Of a stretch of DNA of 25,281 nucleotides, positions 11,859 through 19,884 are shown in pieces. The first letter of the stretch is position 1. Each line of letters opens with the position of its first letter. Both the position numbers and the translations under genes were made by a program. Source of the DNA: a virus. The stretch spans positions 1 to 25,281 of the IMG/VR virus record IMGVR_UViG_3300008113_001569; one strand, given 5' to 3'. The notes under the pieces are model-generated. The model saw nothing but the letters and a program-made list of their open reading frames with translations. It ran no database searches and had not been told where the DNA came from.

Positions 11859-12017
11859 CTATTTACTCAACTTATGCGCAAACAATTTCACAACAACTCC
11901 AACAGGAACTATCTTTGCAATAAATCTTAAAATTCTACCTGCGTTGGTAGTTGCTGGACTTTGGCTGTATTTTGTGGCAGCGTTAGTCAATAAGTTTTCA
12001 ATTAATTCTTTTTCCAT
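11859..12017 (-). CDS. Small protein after endolysin, 52 aa
   Basis: ATG at 12017 to TAG at 11861-11859. It begins MEKELIENLLTNAATKYSQS and has one moderately hydrophobic stretch near the C-terminus (ILRFIAKIVPVGVVVKLFAH) flanked by lysines and arginines. It starts 5 bases after the endolysin stop and precedes the terminator, so it belongs to the lysis cassette by position. An accessory lysis or membrane role is only a guess. Confidence 0.6.
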   Translation of the reverse strand: MEKELIENLLTNAATKYSQSPATTNAGRILRFIAKIVPVGVVVKLFAHKLSK

Positions 12018-12021
12018 AATT

Positions 12022-12498
12022 TTAAATTTTTGGGTATGTTATCCCGTTGTTAGTAATTATAATCCCTTTATCAAATCTACTTTTTAAAGTTTTCCAATCA
12101 AAACCAAATGTCTTTTGAAAATGTGGCGCGTCTTTAAATTTTTTCCAATCACCGCCCCACTCGTAACCTTTGCCCTTAAAGTACTCAGCTACTTTATTCC
12201 AATGTTCATCTATTATCCAAGATGCACTTTCAAAATTACCGTCACCATTTTTATCGTATAATAATACAATGTCAAAAGCTAAGCCGTAATTGTGCATACT
12301 TTGAAACGAATCCGCATTCGTTACTTTAGGACGTTTTAAGAATAAAGCGTGTTGCTCTGCTGGACTTCGATAAACGTGGCTAAAACGTAGCCTTACGTAC
12401 TTAGGTAGCTTATTATTACATTCTTTGTAATAAACCATTAACTCCTCCCTAATCTTTGGGTGTGCTAATGCAATTCTTTCAAGTGTTATTTTATCCAT
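12022..12498 (-). CDS. Endolysin, M15-family peptidase (VanY/CwlK-like)
   Basis: 158 residues. The zinc-binding signature SMHNYGLAFD (67-76; H69 and D76) is the SxHxxGxAxD motif of M15 D,D-carboxypeptidases and L-Ala-D-Glu endopeptidases, and the third ligand is H126 in DAPHFQ after WGGDWKKF. VYRSPAEQHALF (42-53) is the usual RSxxEQ segment. It would cut peptidoglycan stem peptides at lysis. No signal peptide, so it depends on the holin encoded just upstream, with which it overlaps by 8 bases. Confidence 0.9.
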   Translation of the reverse strand: MDKITLERIALAHPKIREELMVYYKECNNKLPKYVRLRFSHVYRSPAEQHALFLKRPKVTNADSFQSMHNYGLAFDIVLLYDKNGDGNFESASWIIDEHWNKVAEYFKGKGYEWGGDWKKFKDAPHFQKTFGFDWKTLKSRFDKGIIITNNGITYPKI

Positions 12499-12847
12499 TT
12501 GTTATTTCGTTTAAGTCTTTTTTTAATTGTTTCATTTTTGAAAGTAAAGATTTGATAATATCAAAAAATGGTTTATTACCTAGCTTTACACTATTCTCAT
12601 CACAACTTTTAATTTCATTAAATACCCATACGGCAGTCATTGATTTTGCGAGTAGTAATTTTATACCCATTATCGAACCCTCAAATATATAAATATCTAT
12701 GCTAAAAGCTAGGATAATAGAAGCTAAATAAAAAAAAGATTTTACTACTATATTAAAAAACTTAGTACTTTGAAAAGACTTCCAACCATTTAACTTAATT
12801 GTGACGTATAAAGCGGTACAAGTATCTAATGCTATAAATAGTATCAT
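12491..12847 (-). CDS. Phage holin
   Basis: 118 residues with three hydrophobic segments: MILFIALDTCTALYVTI (1-17), FFYLASIILAFSIDIYIF (38-55) and MGIKLLLAKSMTAVWVF (60-76), and a basic, lysine-rich C-terminal tail. The LDTCTALYVTIKLNG pattern and length fit the Bacteroidota/Gram-positive phage holin family (holin 4-like). It would form membrane lesions that release the M15 endolysin. The first membrane segment looks shortened: codons for GLILT directly precede the ATG in frame, but the next upstream stop leaves no standard start, while an ATG at 12896 is one base out of frame. Confidence 0.75.
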   Translation of the reverse strand: MILFIALDTCTALYVTIKLNGWKSFQSTKFFNIVVKSFFYLASIILAFSIDIYIFEGSIMGIKLLLAKSMTAVWVFNEIKSCDENSVKLGNKPFFDIIKSLLSKMKQLKKDLNEITNG

Positions 12848-12901
12848 TGTTAAAATTAATCCTTTTATCTATTAATAAAGATGATAATGTTTTCATAATT
12901 A

Positions 12902-12909
12902 CAAAGATA
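12902..12909 (-). promoter_or_regulatory. Possible promoter element before the holin
   Basis: Minus-strand TATCTTTG (12909-12902) fits TAnnTTTG and would start transcription near 12895-12898, almost at the ATG at 12896. No -33 TTG is visible, so this is weak. Confidence 0.3.
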
Positions 12910-12916
12910 TACTTTT

Positions 12917-14227
12917 TTATGATGGTATTTTAATAATTGAAAAATTTAAATCTGAAACTCTAACATCAGGAGATTGTGAGTTTTTTACAAATAATTCTAA
13001 ATAGTCATTAGCAACTAAATCAATTACATATTGAGTACTTCCTGGATGCTCTTGGTTAGCCGTTGACGTTCTAATAGTCATTTCAGAATTAGCTAGTATA
13101 GTTCCATTTTTGGCAATCCCGATACTAATATTTTGATTAGTACTCCCTGACCTAACCGCTGTATTTACGGTTACTAAAAAAGAAGTATTAAACGCTCCTG
13201 TGTACGTTAGTCTGTTACTAGCGTGGTCAAACTTAGAGTTTCCCGTGTCTGCTGTTGTAGTACCTAGAGCCTTTACCCATACGTTAACATTTCCTGCACC
13301 TATAGTAGTATCGGTTGCGTTATTAATCATATACATAAATCCACGCGTTGCAGTATTCGCAATACCTACGCAGTTCACAAATAAAGCCTTATTTGAAGTA
13401 TTTAAAACCCCACTTGTATAAGTTCCACCACCTGAGAAGTTAATCGTATCTAAGATATACTTTTCATCGCCAACCGTTGCCGAAGTGCTAAAATTTACGC
13501 CTGTTTCCCCGCTACCAATAACGAATGAAGAGTAGATAATTCTTAACCTACGGCTTACATTACAAGTTGATAAGATATTAATTGCAGTAGTTCCAGTTGC
13601 GGTATTAAAAAGGCAATTACTATATCCAATAGTTCCAATCGTTCCGTCAAAGTTAAAACCTCCACTATTTAAAAAAGCACAGTCACTCATTACAAAATTA
13701 GCATAGTCTTTAATAGTTCCACCACTTGTACAATTCAAAAGATTAACTCCGAACCAATCCAAAGCAGTAGTGGTTATATCGCCTTGTAAATTAAACACTA
13801 AAGCGTGAGTAAATGAGATGCTTCTAATAGGTAAAGAATAAGTAGAAGTTATCAAAGCAGTGGCACCGCTTAACCCTGTAGAACTAATCGAGCAATTCTC
13901 TGAACTCCAACCAACTATTACAGTATTTTGACCGCACACTAAACGTGAGCCGAGTAAATCAATATGCTTTAAAAATAAGTAGGTATAGTTTGCAACTAAA
14001 GTAATCACTCCACTTACAGGAGTAGGCAAATCAGTTAAATCATTAACTTCTACAAATGTAGGATGATTTTCTGAGATGACTAACTCCCATACTCCATCTG
14101 TTTTATGGTAGTATTTACACCCTGTAACGGTATCTTCCCACCATTGACCTACATTATAACCAGCGCTAATATTTTGAGCGCTGGTCGGTGGGTTATTTTT
14201 AATGTGTGTAGCTTGTATTTTCTTCAT
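12917..14227 (-). CDS. Tail fibre/receptor-binding protein with jelly-roll-like C-terminus
   Basis: 436 residues. The N-terminus (residues 1-50, GYNVGQWWEDTVTGCKYYHK) resembles a short carbohydrate-binding or attachment module. Residues about 60-310 are a repetitive beta-solenoid rich in N, S, T and C, with rungs such as LNCTSGGTIKDYANF and VMSDCAFLNSGGF. The last 120 residues (FLVTVNTAVRSGSTNQNISI, then GIAKNGTILANSEM and YLELFVKNSQSPDVRVSDLN) read like a C1q/TNF-type jelly roll used for trimerisation and binding. A perfect 8-bp inverted repeat lies in the first codons (14159-14185). It follows another beta-helix protein by 20 bases. Confidence 0.65.
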   Translation of the reverse strand: MKKIQATHIKNNPPTSAQNISAGYNVGQWWEDTVTGCKYYHKTDGVWELVISENHPTFVEVNDLTDLPTPVSGVITLVANYTYLFLKHIDLLGSRLVCGQNTVIVGWSSENCSISSTGLSGATALITSTYSLPIRSISFTHALVFNLQGDITTTALDWFGVNLLNCTSGGTIKDYANFVMSDCAFLNSGGFNFDGTIGTIGYSNCLFNTATGTTAINILSTCNVSRRLRIIYSSFVIGSGETGVNFSTSATVGDEKYILDTINFSGGGTYTSGVLNTSNKALFVNCVGIANTATRGFMYMINNATDTTIGAGNVNVWVKALGTTTADTGNSKFDHASNRLTYTGAFNTSFLVTVNTAVRSGSTNQNISIGIAKNGTILANSEMTIRTSTANQEHPGSTQYVIDLVANDYLELFVKNSQSPDVRVSDLNFSIIKIPS

Positions 14228-14247
14228 TTATTAATAGTTTTTAAATA

Positions 14248-16125
14248 TTAGTGTATGTATGCTCCAATGTCCCACGTTGCTGGTTGCGTTTTGGTTGTTA
14301 CCGTTGGCATACCTGTAACCCAATTTGCACTTAATATACCTACTGAATCTGTTAAAGTAGCACCTGTATTCCAACATGAACTACCTGACTGTAAAGAGAA
14401 GTCTAAATTCACAATATCAGTAATTAAAGGATTTGTAGTTATGCTATTAGTATTAGTGAATGTACCTCCATTTTGATTAACATTTATTGTAGTATTAAGA
14501 TAAGTACAACATTTGTCAAACACAACTATTGCTAATGCTCCATTTGGATTTACAACTAAGTTAAGCCCTTGGAAAATTGTATTTTTTACTGTAATTCTAC
14601 TTCCTGCAGCTATACCTCTACCGGTTGAAGATGAGCCTACAAATGTACAGTTATTAACGATAGATGTTCCTGTTCCACCGTTTACGGTAGAAATTGCATA
14701 AACGTTAGTTCCTGAAATGTGTTTGAATATTGAGTAATTCAAATCATAAACAGCATTACCAGTTGAGGTTACTTTTGCGATTGTACTAACTTCAAAATAA
14801 CAACGTTTAAATCTTACTTTAGCAATGTCAGTTTGGTTACTTGTTACTTTAGATAATCCTAAGTATTTAGTATTGGTTACTTCAATAGAACCTAGCGAAG
14901 TAATAACTGTTTCACCTGATAACATTGTACAGTTGTTAATTTTTAAAGCAACTGAGCTATTAGCGGAAAGTTGACTTCTAAACGTACTTCTATTAACAGT
15001 AATATCTGAACTAGAATCAGGTTGTACATCTACTGTATTGTTCAAGAAATTAGAATCATTAATAGTACAAATACCTGTATTAATAGCGTTAACCCCTTGT
15101 GAGTTGTTCTCCATTGAGCAGTTATTTAATACAACGGTTGTATTATTTCCGTGTAAAGAAACTCCGTCATCCGTACCATTTTTAAAAGTACATCCATTAT
15201 AGGTAACTGATATTACATCGGTAATTACATTACCCTCGTGCTGTACTGTTTGGTTTCCTGATGTGTCAAAAGTACAATTATTATAAATAGTTCCTGTAGT
15301 AAGCATATTGTGAGCATTAGAAGTTTGCCCATTAATCATACTTAGATTGTTTACTGTTATATTATCGTAACCGTTAATTCTTAAACAAACTCTTGCGCTT
15401 TGAGCATCAATTATACCTGCACCACTTACGTGATTACCTACAATAGTAACTGCGCTTTGTTGTACGTTTAATTCTTCAAGATGCGTACCAACTACATTAA
15501 GCGTTTTTGTATTTAATACCGCCCAATTTACACCACTAAACCCAGTAAAAGCATTTGCAAAACTAGTTCCGCTACTATCTCCATAAGTTGTACCTAATGG
15601 TCTTACAAAGTATTCTGCTGGTACTGGTTGTGGGTCAATAACTACATTTGCACTATCGACTGAGGTTTCCCCATCACTTGTTACTTTAAATGTATAGGTA
15701 GTATCGTCTGTTAATCCTGTTATTGTAGTTGTTGAAGTGCTACCTGTTAACCCTGTTAATCCCGACGTTGTAGGTGTTTCGGTTATTACCCAATCAGCAG
15801 TAGGCAATCCATTTAAAATTACGCTACCTGTAGGAGTAACTAATGTAGGTTGTGTTATTGTTCCGATTGTAGGAGCGGTTATAAAATCAGTATCAATTAT
15901 AACATCACCAAATGAATCAAGTAAAATTAGCCCCGCATTTGTTCCGTCGGCTAAAGGTAAAGTAGCATCTGTACCCGTCGAACTTACTACTACTCCGTTT
16001 GTTGGACTTGCGGTGTAGGATAGGTCGGTTTCGCCACCGTCCGCATACCCAAAGAATAACTTAGCACCGTTAGTTTGCGCCCTTGCTAAATCGCCCTCGA
16101 TACCTCCAGCGTTGTTGGTTTGCAT
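14248..16125 (-). CDS. Tail fibre protein, beta-helix; N-terminus cut off by a frameshift
   Basis: The ATG-initiated frame has 625 residues. Residues about 85-165 look like a fibronectin type III domain (PTIGTITQPTLVTPTGSVIL, ADWVITETP, TTTITGLTDDTTYTFKVTS). From about 190 to 610 lies a right-handed parallel beta-helix of N/T/S-rich rungs (VNNLSMINGQTSN, YNNCTFDTSGNQ, YNGCTFKNGTDDGVSLHGNN), as in phage proteins that bind or cut host polysaccharide; catalytic residues cannot be assigned. The frame is open for another 165 codons upstream without a start codon and is protein-like there, joining to the fragment at 16587-16658 by a one-base shift. The intact gene would therefore be 14248-16658, about 800 residues. 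Confidence 0.75.
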   Translation of the reverse strand: MQTNNAGGIEGDLARAQTNGAKLFFGYADGGETDLSYTASPTNGVVVSSTGTDATLPLADGTNAGLILLDSFGDVIIDTDFITAPTIGTITQPTLVTPTGSVILNGLPTADWVITETPTTSGLTGLTGSTSTTTITGLTDDTTYTFKVTSDGETSVDSANVVIDPQPVPAEYFVRPLGTTYGDSSGTSFANAFTGFSGVNWAVLNTKTLNVVGTHLEELNVQQSAVTIVGNHVSGAGIIDAQSARVCLRINGYDNITVNNLSMINGQTSNAHNMLTTGTIYNNCTFDTSGNQTVQHEGNVITDVISVTYNGCTFKNGTDDGVSLHGNNTTVVLNNCSMENNSQGVNAINTGICTINDSNFLNNTVDVQPDSSSDITVNRSTFRSQLSANSSVALKINNCTMLSGETVITSLGSIEVTNTKYLGLSKVTSNQTDIAKVRFKRCYFEVSTIAKVTSTGNAVYDLNYSIFKHISGTNVYAISTVNGGTGTSIVNNCTFVGSSSTGRGIAAGSRITVKNTIFQGLNLVVNPNGALAIVVFDKCCTYLNTTINVNQNGGTFTNTNSITTNPLITDIVNLDFSLQSGSSCWNTGATLTDSVGILSANWVTGMPTVTTKTQPATWDIGAYIH

Positions 16126-16586
16126 TGATTTAGGTGCCCAAATTACAGCGGTTGAGCTATTAAAAAAATTGGTGTAATCGTTTGCGGTTGTTGTACCTAT
16201 TGTTCCGTATATTTCAAAGCGACCTGAAGAGTTTTCTGCAAAGAAATTAGAAGTACTTGAAAGTAAAATATTTCCTAATTTAGTAACGCCTCTTTGACCA
16301 TCAAAACAAGAATTCCCAAAAATACAATTCCCTAAAATATGACCATTTGCGCCACCAAAACAACCGCTACCAAAAGATGTAATAAGTCCTAAAGCATCTT
16401 CTATATAAGCAGGTGCATCGAATAAAAACCCATCTATTAACCCAAAACTACTTCCATTCGGAACGGTAAACCAAAACGTACCATTTGAATAACTTTCGTT
16501 TGTTATGGTTGCGCTTGTGAACGTTCTAATATAAGCCGAAGCAGTAGCTAAATTCGTGAAGAAATCGCCTGCTTTATCGACTATTT

Positions 16587-16658
16587 TTATAAGAGTCTTA
16601 AAGTATCGCCTGTACCGTCGTTTGCGCTTGCTCCTACGTTAATTATTTGCTGTGCCAT
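16587..16658 (-). pseudogene. Out-of-frame 5' end of the tail fibre gene
   Basis: ATG at 16658 begins MAQQIINVGASANDGTGDTL, a typical start of phage tail and fibre proteins (NVGxxANDGTGDxLRxxFxKIN), but the frame stops at TAA 16589-16587. One base added at about 16597-16599 (AAGACTC to AAGAACTC) would continue it as GDTLRTLIKIVDKAGDFFTN in the frame of the downstream 625-residue protein. Confidence 0.7.
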
Positions 16659-16749
16659 TCTTTTTTAAATAGATTTCTAATTTCGCAATAGTTTTTTTAG
16701 CCTCACGCTCTTGTTTTTCTTTAGAATCCAAAGTCTTCGTCGTTGTCAT
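16639..16749 (-). CDS. Small charged protein, 36 aa
   Basis: ATG at 16749 to TAA at 16641-16639. It begins MTTTKTLDSKEKQEREAKKT and continues as a helix (IAKLEIYLKKNG). It fills the gap between connector and tail fibre, overlapping the former by 29 bases and the latter by 20. The composition is coiled-coil-like. Short overlapping genes are usual in this genome, but independent support is lacking. Confidence 0.4.
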   Translation of the reverse strand: MTTTKTLDSKEKQEREAKKTIAKLEIYLKKNGTANN

Positions 16750-17278
16750 TATCGCTTTTATTTCGTTTATTACTATGATTTATGCCCTCAAAAAACCAGC
16801 TCCCCATGCTTTGCTTACGTGCTGGAACTACCGTACCTGATACATAAGAGTAATACTCAGGAATACGGTTTAAAGATAGCCATTTTTCCATCCTTTGCAT
16901 ATACATTTCAGCCTTTACCCTTTGATTTTCAACTAAAAAATCAACTTCATTCTTGTCTATTGCCGTTCCATTGTTCGGTGTATGCTTATAAATCCCTCCA
17001 TTACTAACGTGGTACGCCCCGATTTTAAGGTATTCCATAGCGCTTTGATGGATTAAAAAAGGCGTGATATACTTTGTATGCAATATAAGATAATCGCCTG
17101 TTAAATCGCCATTTTCAAAGTCTGTTTTTATCTTTTCGTATAGTGTTTCCCCTAAACTTTCTTCTAATTTAGATATTTGAGCATCTATAATACAAAATTT
17201 ATATCTGTCAACATCAATATTGCCACCCAATAGAGTACTTTCTGTTATCTGATTATCTGTTAATAGTATCGTTTCCAT
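16721..17278 (-). CDS. Head-tail connector-like protein (DUF6712-like)
   Basis: 185 residues. ITESTLLGGNIDVDRYKFCI, then IDAQISKLEESLGETLYEKI and a central helical region resemble the Bacteroidota phage family I know as DUF6712, which sits beside the portal and probably has the alpha-helical connector fold. The C-terminus is polar and acidic (NKSDNDNDEDFGF). Its ATG overlaps the portal stop (TAATG), so both are translated together. Confidence 0.55.
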   Translation of the reverse strand: METILLTDNQITESTLLGGNIDVDRYKFCIIDAQISKLEESLGETLYEKIKTDFENGDLTGDYLILHTKYITPFLIHQSAMEYLKIGAYHVSNGGIYKHTPNNGTAIDKNEVDFLVENQRVKAEMYMQRMEKWLSLNRIPEYYSYVSGTVVPARKQSMGSWFFEGINHSNKRNKSDNDNDEDFGF

Positions 17279-18966
17279 TAGTTTTTAGGTTTTAAAAATC
17301 CATTATTAGGCATATCGTTTGGCATTTTAGCAACTAAAGCATCGTTTTGCTCGAAGTTTGCCTCTTTTCTTAGCGACGGGTCAAGTTCATTAAGTAGTTC
17401 ACGTGCCTTTTTTGCGCTTATTTTATCGTTATTTTTCTTAATGTAGATGTTTCTCATAAAGAAATGGCGACATCGGGCACCGCCTTTATAGAGCCAAATT
17501 GAGTACTTATCTGCGCCCTCAGGACCAAAGCCTTTATTAACCGATTTGTTACCTGCTGCGATAATGTCCTCTTTACGATACATTAAATTAGCCTGCATCA
17601 TTTTACGGCAAAACTCGCGTTCAGGGTTTGGATTACCAGCATAAGAATATCTAATTTTAAACAAAGTTGTATCCTGCTCGCTATCTCTTTCAGGGAAGTT
17701 TGACGGTGCGTAAGCTAATTTAAAAGACGTTTCAGTTATCGGGTCGTCGTTGTCCGATTCTCTAGAGTCTATCAATTCCCATTCATCTAAATCTATTGAT
17801 TCCCCTAAGCCTACTAGCTCATCGGCTAAAATATCGTCTGCGTGTTCGTGGTTACTTTGCGCGCTTAATTGTGTAGGTTGCGCTTCAACCGCTTTAGTTC
17901 TTAACGGGATAAAATCCAAATCAATATTAATACCGCAAGCGTTAAAGATTTCCATTAAGCCGTCAAGTATTGTTTCCTTTTTTGGTTGAATAACATTAAT
18001 CATTAATTCATCAAATGCCACTTGCATTTCATCTGCATTGTTTCCAAATCCTGTATTATCTTTAATCCCGAAAAGAATAGGACTTACTACCCTATGCGAT
18101 AACATAATTTTCTGAGTTGCTTCCGAGCTTAAAAATTCGTATTGTTTATGTGCTTCGTTAACCTCTAGGGTTTCAACTGTAATAGCACTATCCTTATTAT
18201 CGTTGTAAGCCAAAAGAAACTTACCAGCATTATTAGAACCAGCTAAATTTTTACGATAGCTATCCATTGTTTCTATTTTCTGCTCATCGGTTCTATCCGC
18301 TCCATCATTAATATTAATGATATGTCCAAAGGATAAACCATTTTGAATATGATTAACGCAAAAATTACCTATCTCTTCTTCTAGTTTAGAGTAAGGCAAA
18401 GACGAAATATAGCTAGGGTCTGAATAATAATTTTTACCTACTTGGTAATCTTTAAAGATATAGATTGCACTTCCGCTCTTAGGCATTTTAGACAAGTCTA
18501 AAGCATCAATAGGTAAAGGCTCATATTTTCTAGTATCGGCAAAATTACGTGAATACCAATATATATTAATATCGCCATTCTCATCCATTTTATTAGGTGC
18601 GATAGTATTCTTAGGTACGTGTTTAATTTGCTTTAATTTACCTTTATCAAATATAATCTCAGCCGATGCTTCACCAAACAACTCGAAGTCGTGGCAAATG
18701 TTTTTTAAATCCTTTTTGCTAATGATTGATACCACCGTTGCAAATTGGATAGGCTTAATTGATTGTTGTTTACAAGTTAATCCTTTGCCATAAATAAACT
18801 GAGAATAAGCATCTATAATCGCTCTATTGGTTGGACTACCATTGTACCTATCAATTATTTCTTGGTAAAAGCTGTTTTTATCGCCATTTAAAACGAAGTC
18901 TTTAGAAGCTACTTCTTTAATCTCAGGTCTAAAGTAGTTGGACAGTTGTAATTTTTCTAGTATCAT
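17278..18966 (-). CDS. Portal protein with C-terminal extension
   Basis: 562 residues. Residues 1-345 have the portal pattern: NRAIIDAYSQFIYGKGL near the N-terminus, FELFGEASAEIIFDKG, KHVPKNTIAPNKMDENGDI, SYISSLPYSKLEEEIGNF, and a conserved helical end (HRVVSPILFGIKDNTGFGNN, then ADEMQVAFDELMINVI). It would form the dodecameric ring through which DNA is packaged. After a Q/S-rich linker (about 370) a separate domain of about 150 residues follows (SYAGNPNPEREFCRKMMQAN, then GADKYSIWLYKGGARCRHFF), a module often found attached to portal or protease proteins in Bacteroidota phages, of unknown role. Overlaps the upstream gene by ATGA. Confidence 0.8.
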   Translation of the reverse strand: MILEKLQLSNYFRPEIKEVASKDFVLNGDKNSFYQEIIDRYNGSPTNRAIIDAYSQFIYGKGLTCKQQSIKPIQFATVVSIISKKDLKNICHDFELFGEASAEIIFDKGKLKQIKHVPKNTIAPNKMDENGDINIYWYSRNFADTRKYEPLPIDALDLSKMPKSGSAIYIFKDYQVGKNYYSDPSYISSLPYSKLEEEIGNFCVNHIQNGLSFGHIININDGADRTDEQKIETMDSYRKNLAGSNNAGKFLLAYNDNKDSAITVETLEVNEAHKQYEFLSSEATQKIMLSHRVVSPILFGIKDNTGFGNNADEMQVAFDELMINVIQPKKETILDGLMEIFNACGINIDLDFIPLRTKAVEAQPTQLSAQSNHEHADDILADELVGLGESIDLDEWELIDSRESDNDDPITETSFKLAYAPSNFPERDSEQDTTLFKIRYSYAGNPNPEREFCRKMMQANLMYRKEDIIAAGNKSVNKGFGPEGADKYSIWLYKGGARCRHFFMRNIYIKKNNDKISAKKARELLNELDPSLRKEANFEQNDALVAKMPNDMPNNGFLKPKN

Positions 18967-19226
18967 ATATTTTCAGTTGCATACGCTTTACCCCGATAGA
19001 GTAAAACATCGTTAGTATCGTAAACTTCAAACTCGAAACTTTGTCCCTCACTCATTGTGTGTGTAAATGTAGCGGTTAAATATCCGTTTACATTCGTGCA
19101 AGTAAGATTGTGAGTTGTTTCTGTTTGCCTTAATTCATTCCTTAAAATCATAGTTGCAGTACTCACGTATTCACGTGGTATAATTTGCAAGGTGTGAGTT
19201 GTATCGGTTGGGTCAAATATCTTCAT
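18963..19226 (-). CDS. Small structural protein candidate, 87 aa
   Basis: Begins at ATG 19226 (MKIFDPTDTTHTLQIIPREY); an in-frame ATG at 19274 lies inside the terminator stem and is unlikely. Beta-rich protein (ATMILRNELRQTETTHNLTC, GYLTATFTHTMSEGQSFEFE, DVLLYRGKAYATENI) that looks like a head decoration or tail-completion protein. The 14 bases before the start (AAAAAGCGTTTAAT) match those before the XkdF-like gene. Confidence 0.6.
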   Translation of the reverse strand: MKIFDPTDTTHTLQIIPREYVSTATMILRNELRQTETTHNLTCTNVNGYLTATFTHTMSEGQSFEFEVYDTNDVLLYRGKAYATENI

Positions 19227-19230
19227 ACTT

Positions 19231-19246
19231 ATTAAACGCTTTTTTA
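19231..19246 (-). promoter_or_regulatory. Conserved start-upstream element AAAAAGCGTTTAAT
   Basis: On the minus strand AAAAAGCGTTTAAT followed by 4 bases and ATG. The same element (AAAAAACGTTTAAT, 4 bases, ATG) precedes the XkdF-like gene at 22004-21991. The identical spacing suggests a shared translation-initiation or RNA element. Confidence 0.4.
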
Positions 19247-19263
19247 CTCGTTTGGTATCAAAT

Positions 19264-19289
19264 AAAAAACCCACCTATTAAAGTGGGTT
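19264..19289 (-). terminator. Intrinsic terminator after the 172-aa gene
   Basis: On the minus strand AACCCAC (19289-19283) pairs with GTGGGTT (19274-19268) and T residues follow (to 19264). It lies 25 bases after the stop of the 172-aa gene and before the 87-aa gene. Confidence 0.8.
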
Positions 19290-19314
19290 TGATAAGATTG
19301 TTTCCTCCTTTCTT

Positions 19315-19833
19315 TTAAGGCGTTACTACATCGTTTGAAATTAAAGCTAATAAGGCAGTCTTTGCCGAACTAGATAAGAACGGAGCAAAGACTTTATCTT
19401 TTGCTTCCAAAGCTACTGTATAACCACTAACCTCAGTACTCATTACTGAAGTTGTAGCATCCATTCCGCTATCAATACCCACCACTTTTACATTTCCGTT
19501 GTAGTCAGTTACAAATGCAACCACACGACCATAAAGTAAAGATTGTAATTCCACTTCCGTTTCTTTACCTAACTTTTGTAAATTCAAGGCTAATGCTTGA
19601 ACTATCTCAGTAGTTCGGTTATCAGTATTTACAGTTGCGGTTTCAATTAACGAATTCCCAGCACCTTTAACTTCATATCTGAAAACCTCAGTTAAAGCAA
19701 CTGGTAAAGTAGCAATTTCTTGGTTCGCAACAGTGTAAGTCGTACCATCGTAAACAGCAAAATCCACGTATTTAATCCCTGTTCTTGAATCCTTACAAGA
19801 TAAGGTTCTACCTTTTAATATTTCACAAGCCAT
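19315..19833 (-). CDS. Structural protein candidate (tail tube or head protein), 172 aa
   Basis: Begins MACEILKGRTLSCKDSRTGI. The sequence is beta-rich with one long helix: VDFAVYDGTTYT, FRYEVKGAGNSLIETATVNT, DNRTTEIVQALALNLQKLG, VVAFVTDYNGNVKVVGID, ending in a helix (SSSAKTALLALISN). Length and composition fit a tail-tube or head protein; I recall similar proteins directly after the capsid gene in Bacteroidota phages but cannot name the family. Bracketed by terminators, so expressed separately or in stepped amounts relative to its neighbours. Confidence 0.55.
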   Translation of the reverse strand: MACEILKGRTLSCKDSRTGIKYVDFAVYDGTTYTVANQEIATLPVALTEVFRYEVKGAGNSLIETATVNTDNRTTEIVQALALNLQKLGKETEVELQSLLYGRVVAFVTDYNGNVKVVGIDSGMDATTSVMSTEVSGYTVALEAKDKVFAPFLSSSAKTALLALISNDVVTP

Positions 19834-19847
19834 ATCTGTATTTTATT

Positions 19848-19873
19848 AAAAACCGCCCTAGTTAAAGAGCGGT
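19848..19873 (-). terminator. Intrinsic terminator after the major capsid gene
   Basis: On the minus strand ACCGC (19873-19869) pairs with GCGGT (19856-19852), followed by T residues (19852-19848). It begins 11 bases after the capsid stop codon. The stem is short with one internal mismatch, so it is probably leaky. Confidence 0.6.
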
Positions 19874-19884
19874 CTTGATTAATA

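Noticed and set aside
19300-19310. AAAGGAGG as a Shine-Dalgarno site on the minus strand
   Set aside because: No start codon follows at the right distance; a terminator lies between it and the next gene, and other genes here lack such sites.
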